NCBI GenBank assembly: GCA_963921795.1 | Contig: OY997639.1 | Coordinates: 44,249,843-44,313,842, forward strand | Origin: Nannobrachium achirus | Taxonomy: Eukaryota > Chordata > Actinopteri > Myctophiformes > Myctophidae | Direction of reading: 5' to 3' | Length of the DNA: 64,000 bases | Shown: piece after piece, positions 31,852 to 64,000 of the stretch | Layout: every line of letters begins with the position of its first letter | Position numbering within the stretch: the stretch's first letter is position 1 | The notes under the pieces: generated by a model | Told to the model about the DNA's origin: nothing | The model's input: the letters and a program-made list of their open reading frames with translations, nothing else | Database searches by the model: none | Position numbers and translations under genes: made by a program

Positions 31852-32204
31852 CTCTCTTTATCTTCACTCACCCTACAGTATCTCTTTCTGACTTTAATTA
31901 CTTTCTATTTAGACATACCGGTAATACACAGTCTTTTTTTTTCATCTGTTGCTGTCTATAAGATTCTGGTAGATTTGGTAGATAAACATTTGAGTTTGTA
32001 TATTTTCCTATTATTATTAACACATACAGGGGTAGCAACCATATAACTAATAATGATTGATTTGATACATTCTCATAAGGGTTTGTTTGTACATGGTATA
32101 GCCTAGGAATAATCATCTGTCTTATTATGAAAATACCCCAACAAACAAACAAAAAAACAGACATTTGACCGCAATATCAGTTAATTTGTATCCAACTTTG
32201 TAGT
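31063..32204. other. intergenic, little recognised
   Basis: A (CT)n run is at 31806-31848. No gene, RNA or repeat family assigned. Confidence 0.5.
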
Positions 32205-32815
32205 TTTTGTTTCAATCCGGTCCCTTCTTCTTCTTTCGTGTATCGTCGCCATTATGTCCATCTCGGTGTCGCAAAGCCACGCTCTTGTCTCTGGTCCCAC
32301 TTGGAAGAGGCCAGCCTGTGAAGGAGGTCTGTTCTACTGAGGACAGGTGGTGATTGTGTGCAGTCTGCTCAGGCTCGCCACACTGGCATACTGCGCTGTC
32401 TGCCAGGCCCCACTCCTTCATGGACCATTTGAAGTGACCAACCCCAGTAGGGAGCCGGTTCAGCAGTGTCCAATGTCGGGGTGGTAGATACGGTAGATGT
32501 TCTCCTTCGGCTCCATCTGCCGGGTCTTGGATGTGATAGTGCAGACATGTGGGCTCAGCCGACTCCCATTCCTGCCTCCAATAAGTTGCCAGCCATGCTA
32601 TTGTAGACAGGTCCTCAGGGATGGAACCAAACATCTCTTGTGATGTCCTGTTGTAGGAGTGGCAGGACTTCAGTCTGCTTGGGGGCAGACTGAAGTTGTT
32701 GTTTCGTGAAGGATATGCCAGTCATGTTCTTGGGCTTTCCTTGCAAGTGTGAGGGTAGCGGCCTCTCGTCGGAGGCCGGCCAGGGCAAAGTCTCTTAAAG
32801 ACATGGATGGTAACA
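32205..32815 (-). mobile_element. LINE C-terminal fragment
   Basis: Minus-strand frame 32212-32634 reads PPRHWTLLNRLPTGVGHFKW then KEWGLADSAVCQCGEPEQT. This is the W-x-x-LNRLRTG / WGL / CxCGxxEQT block at the end of many fish non-LTR reverse transcriptases. A second frame upstream (LARKAQEHDWHILHE) belongs to the same body, so the copy is frame-shifted. 5' truncated, no clear tail. Confidence 0.75.
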
Positions 32816-32954
32816 TCATTTTAAACGCTGGGAATTCAAATCATGTGGGAAAAAAAAAAAACAGTTCATTTTGGCACTTGGGAGAAGAACTCTTCTTATT
32901 CATTTTAAAAGATGGGATACGTAGAAGCTTCTGGCTCATAAATCTAGAAGTAAC

Positions 32955-33214
32955 AAAGTTATTTAAATATTGAAAACATCAGTCAATATTTGTCAATATA
33001 TTCATATCCACACATAATTACCAAAACATAAACACATAGTATCATCAAATTCTGCTCTATTCTTCCCATCACAAATGTACAAATACATTTACAAATAACA
33101 AGGTTATTTGAATATTAAAAACATCAGTCAATCTTTGTAAATGTTTTTTTTATCCACACACAATTACCAAAACACAAACACAAAGCATCATCAAATTCTG
33201 CTGTTTTCCCATCA
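32955..33214. repeat. tandem duplication of about 115 bp
   Basis: Copies 32955-33071 and 33099-33214 share aaaacatcagtcaat, tatccacacataattaccaa, catcatcaaattctgct and ttcccatcac, about 85-90% alike by eye. Confidence 0.82.
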
Positions 33215-33310
33215 CAGAAGTTTCTCAGTGGTAAATAAATACACTTCCCAAATTCCCATCTTAATAGAAATAGAAGAGAAATAAATAACCCTGCACTCAT
33301 AGGATGGACT

Positions 33311-33530
33311 AAAGCTGGTTGCACACTGCTGCGTTTTTCGGGCCGAATATCGGAGTGAATTTCGGAGCACGCAAATAAAAAAATCAACCTCACGTTATGT
33401 CAGTCACATTTGCACACTGCCGCCCGTTTCGCGCACCACTCGGTCCCTTGCTCTCTCTATCTCTCTCTCTCTCCTTGCCCTGAAAAACGCATTTCGCAAC
33501 GAAAAACGCGGCAGTGTGCAACCACCTTTA
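33311..33530. mobile_element. small terminal-inverted-repeat element (MITE)
   Basis: Inverted termini AAAGCTGGTTGCACACTGCT and GCAGTGTGCAACCACCTTT, continuing inward to gcgtttttcg and cgaaaaacgc. About 220 bp, no coding. Flanks do not decide between TAA/TTA and other target sites. Confidence 0.75.
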
Positions 33531-33887
33531 CACATGATGCTGAAGATTTGATGTGCAGTAACTCTTGCTGGTGTAGTTCTGTTCTATTCATGTTTGTCAG
33601 AAATTTTTAACTGTTTCTCTTTCCCTGTTATGAAATGTATGAGATTTAGGCACAAACTGAATCCTAGTGCGTCATGTGGGAATCAAATCTGTACCACAGG
33701 ACAACCAGACCTTCTGTTCGTGTATAATTGCATCCATAAGTAAACAGATATCCCATCTGTAGAGTCATAAATAAATATACAGTCTAAAATGAATGGATGC
33801 TTCAAATGGCCCTTAGTGACTTTGTCACTGAGGGCCATGCCAACACTAACAAACTTGAGAATTGGCAATGAGAGAGTGAGACAGACA

Positions 33888-33889
<2 letters not shown>

Positions 33890-33973
<84 letters not shown>
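33890..33973. repeat. (CA)n microsatellite
   Basis: Pure CA run in intergenic DNA. Confidence 0.96.
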
Positions 33974-33976
<3 letters not shown>

Positions 33977-34838
33977 TGTGTGTATTCTGTTTTGCCATAG
34001 GCATAGAGAGTTGTCTAATTCATTTTTCCAGGTTTTCCCTGAGTAGCTATTAGCTAACCAACTCAAATATAACATTTAAATGTCAATTGACTAGACCATG
34101 GTGCAGACCTCATTACAAGTGAATTCAGTTCATTTGACAGTTTGGCCTGATAATGGTGGTCACAGTGCTAGGGGGAAGGTCATGGGATCACCAAAATCAA
34201 TAGGTTTCCTCTTGGGAGCGTGAAAGTGCACAATAAACTCCACGCTAATCCAGCCATTAATATTTGAGATATGTTGGTCACAGATAGAGGGACAAACATC
34301 AGTGTCGGACATCATCACAACCTCTGTGGCAGAGGTGATAAACTACTCAATGTTTATGCAGAAAATACTGATATTAATTGTATATTTTATTGAGTTGGCA
34401 CACTGAACAGATTAGTTTTTTTCTCCTGCATGTTAACAATGCTCTGTTAACACAAGTGGTAAAATGACAGATTTCCATTGGGCACACAATGATAAATAAG
34501 TCTTCTAAGACAGCCTCCATGGTTGGTCTAATATAACCATTGTGTTCCAAAATAAAACTGATAGGCTATACATATTGAGACTAATGGGATTGAATTCAGT
34601 TTCCTTCGCAATTATGGAACGGCTCCATTCTTTTCATAGTTTCCCAACATTTAGACAGAAAAAAAAAACATTTCATCAGCAAGTCAGCATAAAAGAGAAT
34701 GCTCACCATTTAGCTTTTCCACAGTTTGAAGATATCATTTATGTTGTTCAATAGATTGCACATAGGAACAGGGTGGGAGCAACCTCTGTTTTACCCCTGA
34801 CGGAATTGGAAACCAGTTTGTGCAATATAATCTTGTGT

Positions 34839-34944
<106 letters not shown>

Positions 34945-35407
34945 GCTGTGCTCTCACTGTCACTGTAGTCTATGAGGTCATACATTGTGGCAAATCCTGG
35001 ATATCCTGCATGAGGTTTATTTGGAGATGATCAAGTATCAAGCCATGACAAATTGTCACGCAAACATCTGAATTAGAAACAGCTTGTACTTTAGCTAAAA
35101 TCACATATAGTTATCCTATACTTGTTGTCTTGATAAAAACACTGGACTCACAACTGACAATCAGGGTTTTGTAGTGTTGATAAAAAATACAATATATTTG
35201 ATAAAATATATGTTGTTGTTGTTTTTTTTGTCAGTTAATTCTCCTCGCTGTCACATGAAGAAAAATAAGACTCATCATCATGTTACCAATACTTCTCAGT
35301 ATTTTTGTATTCCCCTGAACTAAAACCATAGCGTACCATGGTAGACTCAGACTAATATCCAAAGTATACAGTACCTTAACAAAGCATTTTCTCATTTTGC
35401 CTTTCAG

Positions 35408-35475
35408 AGTTTCAACTCCTAGCCCAAATTGTCATCTGTGTCCTCTTCATCCCCCACACCATCATCATCATCATC
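35408..35475 (+). promoter_or_regulatory. gpr20: probable gpr20 5' UTR part of first coding exon
   Basis: The ttttgcctttcag acceptor at 35395-35407 precedes the exon, so an upstream non-coding exon is likely. An in-frame catcatcatcatcatc run leads into the ATG. Confidence 0.5.
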
Positions 35476-40550
<5,075 letters not shown>

Positions 40551-41719
40551 CTCCCCTCTCTCTCACAGCTGTAGGGATGGGGGATGACCCAGAGAGAGGT
40601 CACTTGGATGACAGACTGGGCTTTGGAAAGAAGGCGGATTATACCTGGCCTCTCTGGACGACATGGTTAACCAGAGGTAACATCATCAGCATGCAGCAGC
40701 ATGGTGGCCCTGCCGGGAACAGTTGATGCTTTCACTTTCACAACGTAATGATGCTGACCAAGCTTCCCTCTAAGTCTACACTACACACAGAGACGACAGT
40801 GAGGAGTAGTAGTAGCAGTTTGGCTTAAAGGTAGAGGCTGACTGTTGTGGGTTCATTCGTGCCAACCAGAGATTGCAATCTACATCAACAAATGACGGAA
40901 TGATTGTCAGAGTAATAGCAATGATGAGGATTGAGGACCAACCTGACACATTACACAGTACAGCATCCTCCATCTCTAGGGAATCATACTGTAAAGACAA
41001 TCATCGGCTTTGAACAGCAAGACACTTTGAGCCAGGGATTGGCCTGCCTCCGATATGTATTGAGGAAAAACAAAAAGGGAAAAAAGACATGCCCTGGTCT
41101 GTAATGACTATCCTATCCAGGAGAGGGCAGCTTTTTGCTACTTTTAGGTTCTCGACACAATCCAAGGACTGATTTGCTTCCAAATGATATGACACATTCG
41201 CTCTAAATATGTTGGTAGATGGACTAGAATTCTGGTGTGTATATATTGAAATAGATACTTTATAAATTATGTTGAAAATACTCTGACTGTGAATAAGACT
41301 CTTAGACCGGAGGCTGATTCTACTAATGCATTCTAAATTAGTAGTTCTCACGCTTTCAAGATTTTCCCGAACTGTTCAAAAATAGCAGATTGTGACGTGA
41401 TGTGAGCTTGTATATCTGTAAATCTTTGAACAGCCAACACTAAAATCTAAAATGACACAGATGCTGTCCCGGTTTTAATGGGCTTTAATCAGGATTCCCA
41501 TATAGCATAATGTTTTGAATAAATCAAGAATATAGAAATGAGACAATAAAGAGTTTAAGCTTCAAGTAATGTTCTATATTGAATAATTTCCATTAACGTT
41601 GTATTGCATTACAGGGAATGGGCCATGTATTTATTATTTCTTTGCTCTTTCTTTATTTAATGATTTGCTCTACAGTAGCTGATGATGCATAATTATGTGT
41701 CAATGAATGTACCAATAAA
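40551..41719 (+). other. gpr20: gpr20 3' untranslated region (inferred)
   Basis: AATAAA signals lie at 41545-41550 and 41714-41719. A decayed hAT-like copy at 41338-41480 with a palindromic module (41378-41420) lies inside, so the true end may be earlier. Confidence 0.45.
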
Positions 41720-41814
41720 CAGCGAGAACCAAGCTCTAAAAAGTTAGACTGAACTCTTTTGAGTTATAATTGAATGAGGATGTTTGGTTGTACTGTGCAT
41801 TTATTCAGTGGTGG

Positions 41815-41905
41815 CGTTGATTTATTGATTGATTGAATACTTTATTTGCAGTTCGCATAGGAAAAGCACAGCACAGGACAATAACTGTTCAGATACAAAA
41901 TGAAA
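41815..41905 (-). mobile_element. LINE 3' tail fragment
   Basis: gattgattgaatactttatt tgcagttcgcataggaaaag matches the 3' end of the LINE at 43337-44423, including its ATTG-repeat tail. Confidence 0.6.
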
Positions 41906-41980
41906 AAGCATTAACTATAGGACCGTGTTTGGGAACAAAACTAAAACCAAACTGAAATGTGACCTTTTCATCAAATTGAG

Positions 41981-42066
41981 CCCGCCTCTCATCAGCTATA
42001 GATGCTGATGATGTCAGCACCTGCCGTCCTCGCTTTGTTACTGTGGCAACCAATGAGATTGATAGT
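41981..42066. promoter_or_regulatory. copy 1 of a duplicated promoter-like segment
   Basis: It shares gatgctgatgatgtcagca, then ctttgttactgtggcaacca and atgagattgatagt with 44424-44512. It contains a CRE-like TGATGTCA, an X-box-like GTTACTGTGGCAAC and a CCAAT box. A CAGTGGTG hAT-like element is inserted right after it. Confidence 0.6.
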
Positions 42067-42621
42067 CAGTGGTGTAAAGTAACTAAGTACTTTTGAGGTA
42101 GGCCTACTTTTACTTTACTAAAGTATTTCCAATTTTCAGTCATTTTACAATTTTCAGTCATTTTACTTCTACTCCACTACATCGCAGGCAAATATTGTAT
42201 AGGCCTACTACAATTGAACACTTTTAGTTACTTGTTACTTTTTAGATTTGGATTCAACCCTATACTTCTGCCCTTAGCCATTTGAAAATAACCGATCTAC
42301 AAGTGAAATGGGACATTCTGCATAATGAGTACGAGTACTTTGACTTATGGTACTTTAGGACATTTTGATACCTGCACTTTTGTACCTTTACTCAAGTAGG
42401 TTAATTCCGGACTTTTACTTGTAACAGTATTTGTATTTGAATATATATTGCAGAATTGGTATTTTTACTTGAGTAAAGAGCACGTAGGCCTATGAATACC
42501 AGAAGAGAAGAGTCGCCGGAAAACACACTCAGCTGGGCTGTTTTGATTGATTGAGTGAGTTATCTATTAGAAGTTTTGGATAGGAAAATGTACTGTACTG
42601 TGAGTACATTTTCCACCACTG
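42067..42621. mobile_element. non-autonomous hAT-like element, CAGTGGTG family
   Basis: CAGTGGTGTAAAGTAACTAA to GTACATTTTCCACCACTG. It holds a palindromic-module left arm at 42290-42305. The flanks gaacaaaactaaaaccaaac occur at 41933 and again at 42621. Confidence 0.8.
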
Positions 42622-43336
42622 AACAAAACTAAAACCAAACAGAAATGAGAAATGTGATGAAGTAAATAGTCTTGAAGTTTGACACAAAATGGTTGAAGAG
42701 ATGAGACAATAACAAGGACCGGGCTTTGTATAATAATCAAGATAGTTTTATTACACAAAGTGCGGTTATACAGTCAACTGGCTAACTTGCTCTTGTGTGG
42801 ATAAGACTCGGATGCAAGCGCAAAGTTTTCAGTCCTCAGGTCTTGCTTTTATACCATATTCTACCAACAGTGTGTGTTCACATGCACATATCAGAGATAA
42901 GTGGTCAAGGCGTGTGCACATCTTATCATATGTGTACGGCTTCAGTGGTTGTGCATGAGAGTGCATGAGACCAATGGTCAGTGTACAGTTGATATAACAT
43001 TGCATGTCCTGATGTCTTTGCCTGACCATTGTGCAACATCCATGTCCTGATGTCTGGTTATCATTATACAATGACCATTAATTGCTCAGGTGTCCTTAGT
43101 ATCTCTATGTGTGAAAGTTGACCAAGTGTCTTGAATGGACAGTCATGGTTACATCTATGGTTAAGTAAGTAGGAGAAAAGTCATTACTTATGTCATGTAT
43201 GTTGAAGACATGTGTACTGGAGTGCCTTCAATCCATGAGGTACAGGGATTTTTGTACACATGTATACAGGTGTGTGTAGGTGTGTGCAAGATGTTTAAAT
43301 TAATACACTACAGTGAGTGACCCTTTCTTTGATCAA
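42622..43336. other. intergenic, nothing recognised
   Basis: No gene or repeat family was identified, apart from a short repeat of gtgcatgaga and atgtcctgatgtct units at 42950-43055. Confidence 0.5.
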
Positions 43337-44423
43337 ATTGATTGATTGATTGATTGATTGAAGAATGTATTAGAAGTTTGCAATAGAAAAAAGTACAGTT
43401 TCATGACAGTACAAATCACTGGTACAAGGTCAACTAAAAGGAGATCCTAGAAAGCCGAGGCTTATTTCCACAGGAACCACACTTTAAGTATCTCATATAA
43501 CATTGAAAAACAGACGGATAGAACATAGTACTTTATCTAGGATAATATCAGTTTCAAAAGCATAACATCAAATACAAAGGCAGAAAAAAAGAAAAGGGGG
43601 GGGGGGGGGGGGGGGGGCATGGGGGCTTAGTCCATTTACAAGTCACGGGTAGCAGCTGTCTGAAGGTGACTTTTCATACCAATTTTGAAGGAGGCTAGGG
43701 ATTTGCTCTCCTTTAGGGCTTGTGGAAGGGCGTTCCACATGTTGATGGTGTAGCAGGAGAACGAGTTAGAGCCTTGTTTAGTGTTAAATCTACGTTGATG
43801 ATGATTAGTGGAGCTGCCTCTGGTGTTGTGATCGTGAACATCCTTGACCTTTAAGAAGTAGTTTGTCAGGTACATGGGAATCTTGGAGGTGTAGTGTATC
43901 TTGTACACCAGGCCCATTGCAAGATGCTGTACTGTCTCTATCAGCTACTTTGAGCCACCCCACGCTTTCGTGGTGATGATCGGTAAGGTGGGTCTGAGGA
44001 GGGAGACCAAGCACAACCCTAATTAGTTTGTTTTGGGCTGTTTGGAGCTTTAACTTTAAGGCAGCTGGGGCGTCGCGATACCAGACAAGGACTCCGTAAT
44101 CAATGAGGGGCCCAATAAGAGCACCTCCTAGTGTCTTTCGGGATTTAATATTGATCAGCGGGGCAACCCTTTGCAAGAAGCAAATTCGTTGGTTGACTAT
44201 TGATTACCTTGGTGGTCATTTTTTCACTGGATAGGTTAGCCTCCAGGATGCAACCCAGGTAGCAGATGTGTTTTTTTCTTTCTATCACAGTGTCACCTAC
44301 TTTAATTGTGAAGTTCTCAACTAGGCTAAGTTTCTGACTAGATCCAAAGAGGATACATTCAGTTTTGCCTAGGTGAATTGAGAGTCTGTTGTCATTGAGC
44401 CAGGTGCAGATCTTGTTCTTGAA
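43337..44423 (-). mobile_element. LINE reverse-transcriptase C-terminal fragment with ATTG-repeat tail
   Basis: On the minus strand three frame pieces read in order: TWLNDNRLSIHLGKTECILF with HICYLGCIL, then LIDYGVLVWYRDAP with LKLQTAQNKLIRVVLGL, then TINMWNALPQALKESKSLAS with FKIGMKSHL. This is the typical non-LTR RT end (NLSIHLGKTE, YLG, NALP..FK). Frame changes occur near 44170 and 43905. The 3' end is a tract of (TCAA)n at 43337-43362. A G-run of 20 is at 43598-43617. Confidence 0.82.
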
Positions 44424-44512
44424 CCCGCCTCCCCATCATCAACTCGATGCTGATGATGTCAGCATCTGCCCTCCTCCGCTTTGTTACTGTGGCAACCAAT
44501 GAGATTGATAGT
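44424..44512. promoter_or_regulatory. copy 2 of a duplicated promoter-like segment, upstream of slc45a4
   Basis: Same CRE-like, X-box-like and CCAAT motifs as 41981-42066, without the hAT insertion. It lies about 0.6 kb before the proposed slc45a4 leader exon end, so a promoter role is an inference. Confidence 0.55.
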
Positions 44513-45059
44513 CAAACTAAGCCAGATGGCCAGTCAGTCAGGTTAGCATGCTAATGTTAGCCACACACACAGCTAATTTAATGAAGAGACCATCCATCAT
44601 TATTGTAGTCCGGATGTGATGATGTCCCGCAGGAGGATCGATGATTTACGTTAACACTGAAGGAGAACACGCTCAGGTATGAGTCTTTAATGGTACGTTT
44701 AGCCATCTAGCATAGCGACATAACTGAAGTTGTCTCTGAATCTATCATTCTGGGACAATTACACCTGCCATCAGTCTCTGTCTCATCATCTGATGATCTG
44801 GTGCTGCCTGCAGGAATCAGGATATAATCGAGATTATTTGTGAAGTTTGCTGCCTAGTCAGGATGGAATAGCATTAGCGTGGGCTTGTGTTGTGTTATCA
44901 TGTGTCTACTACATGGTATCGCCTGTTCGCTAGCGAGAGAAAGAGAGAGAGAGAGCATTCAGTCAGGTAGGCTAGTGTTGTTAAAGCTCTTTGAAAACGT
45001 GTCCTGTCCTGAGAGAGAGTAGATTCCTGACTGTAGAAATACTTTCTGCATGGGAACAG

Positions 45060-46627
45060 ACGCTCCATATCGTGTGTTCTTTTCGCTTCTACAGTATAAC
45101 AGCAGCGCACCATGGTAAGTCTTTTACTTGCTTGTCAAGGAAACTCTTTACAGTTTTTACCTCTTAAGTGTCTAACGTTAAGCCATCGAAAAGACACATT
45201 TCTTGTCCATGTTGAGGTGGTGTGACATAAGAACTATCTTGTTTCGTCTCTGTTTGTGGTAGCATTGATTTAATTCATTGTTTACTTCAGTTTAATGTGG
45301 GCGTTTAAGAGTTGTATCTGTTTTTAGTCAACATGTTGCAAGATTTGTGGCAATTATCATACCAGATCTGTAAAGATGTAGCCTATACTGTAGGCAACCA
45401 ATTACTAACTAAATTTTACTTTTTCTAACTACTATGAAAGTCAACATTAAGGGAAATAATACATTAAAAAACTTTTTCAATCCTACCTCATTTTGCTTAT
45501 AATTTAGATATGTGAGAATGATTGATATGGCTGGAGGTGAGGTAAAGGTTATCTAGCTACATGTGGAGAATCATTATGCATGTTGCTGTGCCAATGCCAG
45601 AAGCCAACCAGTTGTGAAATGCATAGCTGACAAGGCAAACTAGTTCTGAACAGCTATAAGGTGTGGCCCTTCAGTTCATTCATGCGGTTTTCCTATTGCA
45701 TAATGTGTTCTCTTGCAATAATATCACTTTCTTATTTCTGCCAGTAGGCTATACTACTGTACATAACAGTATTAAAGTATCCTCTTGTACTGTACTTTAG
45801 TTCAACCTAAGAATTAAGGTAAAGTAGCAGATTAACAAAGATTCCGCATTGGATACAACATAACATCATAGACCATAATGTGCGAAAAGGAGACGTTTAA
45901 GATTCCATCATGGATAGAATCTGTGATTCATGACCTAAACTTTACATTTTTATATTCAAAATGATTTACTATTCATTAATTACTATTAATACATGCATAA
46001 AATAATTTTGTGTTTTCGAAACCAGCTTCAGTGTCTCTATAGGCTAATCGTAGTGGCACAATTATACCTTGTCCAGTATCTATAGAAAAGACCAAATCTA
46101 TAGATCATCATGCCATAAGCATAAACAAAAACACGTTTCCAGGTAGATGAAGTCAGCAGCATCACATCGCAGCATTAGTATTCATTACAAAGAAGAAAAG
46201 TTCATCTGAGCACCCAAAATATTGTGGAGTAGAGGATATAGAGTTGAAACAATTTTGCAATTCTATGTGGCATTATTATTCATTAGCCTTTTTTATGGAA
46301 GAACAGGGCACTTATGATATTCTTATTGACTATTAGAAATGAGAAATTAGACAAACTAGGCATAGCTAATGTTCTGAACACTCTTATTTTATATTGTGAA
46401 AACTGAACATGTCCATATTAGACATTCTACCCGGAAATACCCATTTTGTTTGCAAACATTCAGACATTGTGATCTGGTCTATAGAATATGCAATGACATT
46501 TGATTCAAATTCACATAAAATAAAAATAAAAAGCCCAAATAGGACTTTCTGCCTCAGTGATAATACTGTAGCTTCAGCTTGCTTACTGGCTAACTGACTG
46601 TTTGTTTCTCTGTAGGTTATTATGTGA
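45060..46627 (+). promoter_or_regulatory. slc45a4: proposed slc45a4 leader exon junction with four-codon upstream ORF
   Basis: gcagcgcaccATG is followed at once by a strong donor gtaagt (45115). The next acceptor, ctctgtag, is at 46615. Spliced, the ATG at 45112-45114 reads M-V-I-M-stop in a strong Kozak context (CACCATGG). This is inferred from splice signals only. Confidence 0.45.
45115..46615 (+). other. slc45a4: slc45a4 leader intron, nothing recognised
   Basis: AT-rich and single-copy in appearance, with no repeat family recognised in 1.5 kb. Confidence 0.45.
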
Positions 46628-47384
46628 CTTCATGGGGCCGTGCCAAGGACTGTCCACCTGCACACACACACTCATCCCCTCCATCCCCCCCACACTTAAA
46701 CACAAACACACTCACCACCAGTCTCCCAGGCCCTCACCAACCCTCCCCACCAAACTCCTTCCAACCACATACCCCCTTATGGAGCTGTCCTGAACTCCAT
46801 GTCACATGGATTCTAACTGAACAGGAGAGGCCGTGAAGACCAGTACAGTACACCATACTGTACGTTACTGTAGCTTTCTTTACTTAGCCAAAAGCCAGTC
46901 AGTGTGCGCTGCTATCTTTGATCATAATCACAGGAAGCAATATCACGGTACCCCTGTCGACAGGATGGCAAACTGAATTGGATTTCCTACTAAACTTTTA
47001 CAGGACATGAAGACCAGTCACAAGTACCTGTTTTGCAGTCATCAACACAGAGTAGGATTTTTGTCTTTCTTTACTGTTTGTGAGAACTTTTTTTTGGCTG
47101 CAATCCATGGATGGGATCTTAAGATGTTGTTGCCAATCCATTCGTCCTGATCAAATCCCTCTTCTTTCCGAGTACAGACACTACAGTTTAAAAAGAAACG
47201 ACATGGATTCTCTATCAGTCTAGTTGGATTTTGTCACACCATCCTACCTCTCACATTTCTTCACCAGTACACGTTTGAGACCATGGATACCACGTGTCAT
47301 ATCAGCAAACTATCTGTAGTGTTACAGATGTAGGAAAACTGCTAAACAGTAGTCATATCGTCCATCCTTCCTCACAACAGAAGA
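46616..47384 (+). other. slc45a4: slc45a4 5' untranslated leader (inferred)
   Basis: It runs from the acceptor ctctgtag to the start ATG with no intron signal needed. It has several upstream ATGs and a cacaca/ccct-rich part at 46655-46790. Confidence 0.5.
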
Positions 47385-63505
<16,121 letters not shown>

Positions 63506-63507
63506 GT

Positions 63508-63556
<49 letters not shown>

Positions 63557-64000
63557 TGTGCGCACCGGCTCCGTCTCATTTGGAAAGATACATCCTATCA
63601 CCCTTCTAGGAAAATTCCTTATCAGGCTCCTATTTTGTCTAAAAGATTAAATAAACTGAGACAACCTAGAAAGATGTGTCACCATTGTAGATGGTGAAGC
63701 TCAATTTGATGGATATTATTTTCATGCCTGATATTGAAAATGAAAAAAAAAGAAAAAAAAAGTAAACTACTCCAAGGTTATACACAAGATTTAATTGTTT
63801 TGCTTTTTGTCCATAGCAGTGAGTCGGCAGCTCTCCTCCCTTGTGTGTAGACTAGGGATGTGTGTGTGCGTTAATCTTTATTGATAATAACCACCTTATT
63901 GATCCTGCTTATTGAGCCGGGCTTTTATTGTGCCCCTATTGAGGATTTTCTAATATTTTGTGGAAAGATATGTGACAACAAATTTAGAACATAACTGGTA
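63506..64000 (+). other. slc45a4: slc45a4 intron to the window edge
   Basis: A (CA)n run lies at 63510-63553, with an A-rich stretch near 63740. No further exon is visible before the edge. Confidence 0.6.

Noticed and set aside
32212-32634. Host gene on the minus strand
   Set aside because: The LNRLPTGVG..WGL..CQCGEPEQT pattern is that of a LINE C-terminus, and the frame is broken upstream.
43636-44176. Two host-like minus-strand genes
   Set aside because: Adjacent frames of one decayed LINE reverse transcriptase with a (TCAA)n tail.

Overview
The window is nuclear DNA of a ray-finned fish, almost certainly a teleost. Three intron-rich vertebrate genes lie on the + strand, and the space within and between them is filled with long (CA/GT)n microsatellites, non-autonomous hAT-like DNA transposons, fish tRNA-derived SINEs and LINE fragments. 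No LTR element, provirus or bacterial-type operon was seen.

Layout. (1) 178-19267: the last twelve coding exons of dgat1 (diacylglycerol O-acyltransferase 1), with its 5' part off the left edge. The first intron in the window is 10.6 kb and consists largely of nested repeats. (2) About 20.9-35.4 kb: intergenic DNA with LINE fragments, hAT-like elements, an inverted pair of about 220-bp copies, and a 2.5-kb stretch with nothing recognisable. (3) 35476-40550: gpr20, an orphan class A GPCR, complete in six coding exons (369 aa). (4) 40.6-44.5 kb: gpr20 3' UTR, LINE fragments and a duplicated promoter-like module. (5) About 45.1-63.5 kb: slc45a4, a 12-TM sugar/proton symporter-like gene. It has a non-coding leader and ten coding exons (about 713 aa), and its last part is off the right edge.

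The three genes do not form a pathway. dgat1 makes triacylglycerol in the ER, gpr20 is a Gi-coupled orphan receptor, and slc45a4 is a plasma-membrane or vesicular transporter. gpr20 followed by slc45a4 on the same strand matches the human 8q24.3 arrangement. dgat1 is also on human 8q24.3 but megabases away, so its closeness here is a lineage difference.

The most unusual signal is a palindromic module of about 60-90 bp. Its arms are conserved (left arm like AAAATAGCAGATCTACAAGC, right arm its reverse complement) and its loop varies. I count about 24 two-armed and about 8 one-armed copies by eye. They sit inside at least seven different non-autonomous hAT-like families and never in an exon. Other notable points are a composite nested hAT unit present twice, a tandem foldback element, inverted repeats flanking six dgat1 exons, a minisatellite with CArG boxes in a gpr20 intron, and a duplicated CRE/X-box/CCAAT-like segment upstream of slc45a4. 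All reading was by eye. Family names for repeats are judgements from termini and target-site duplications, not from a database.
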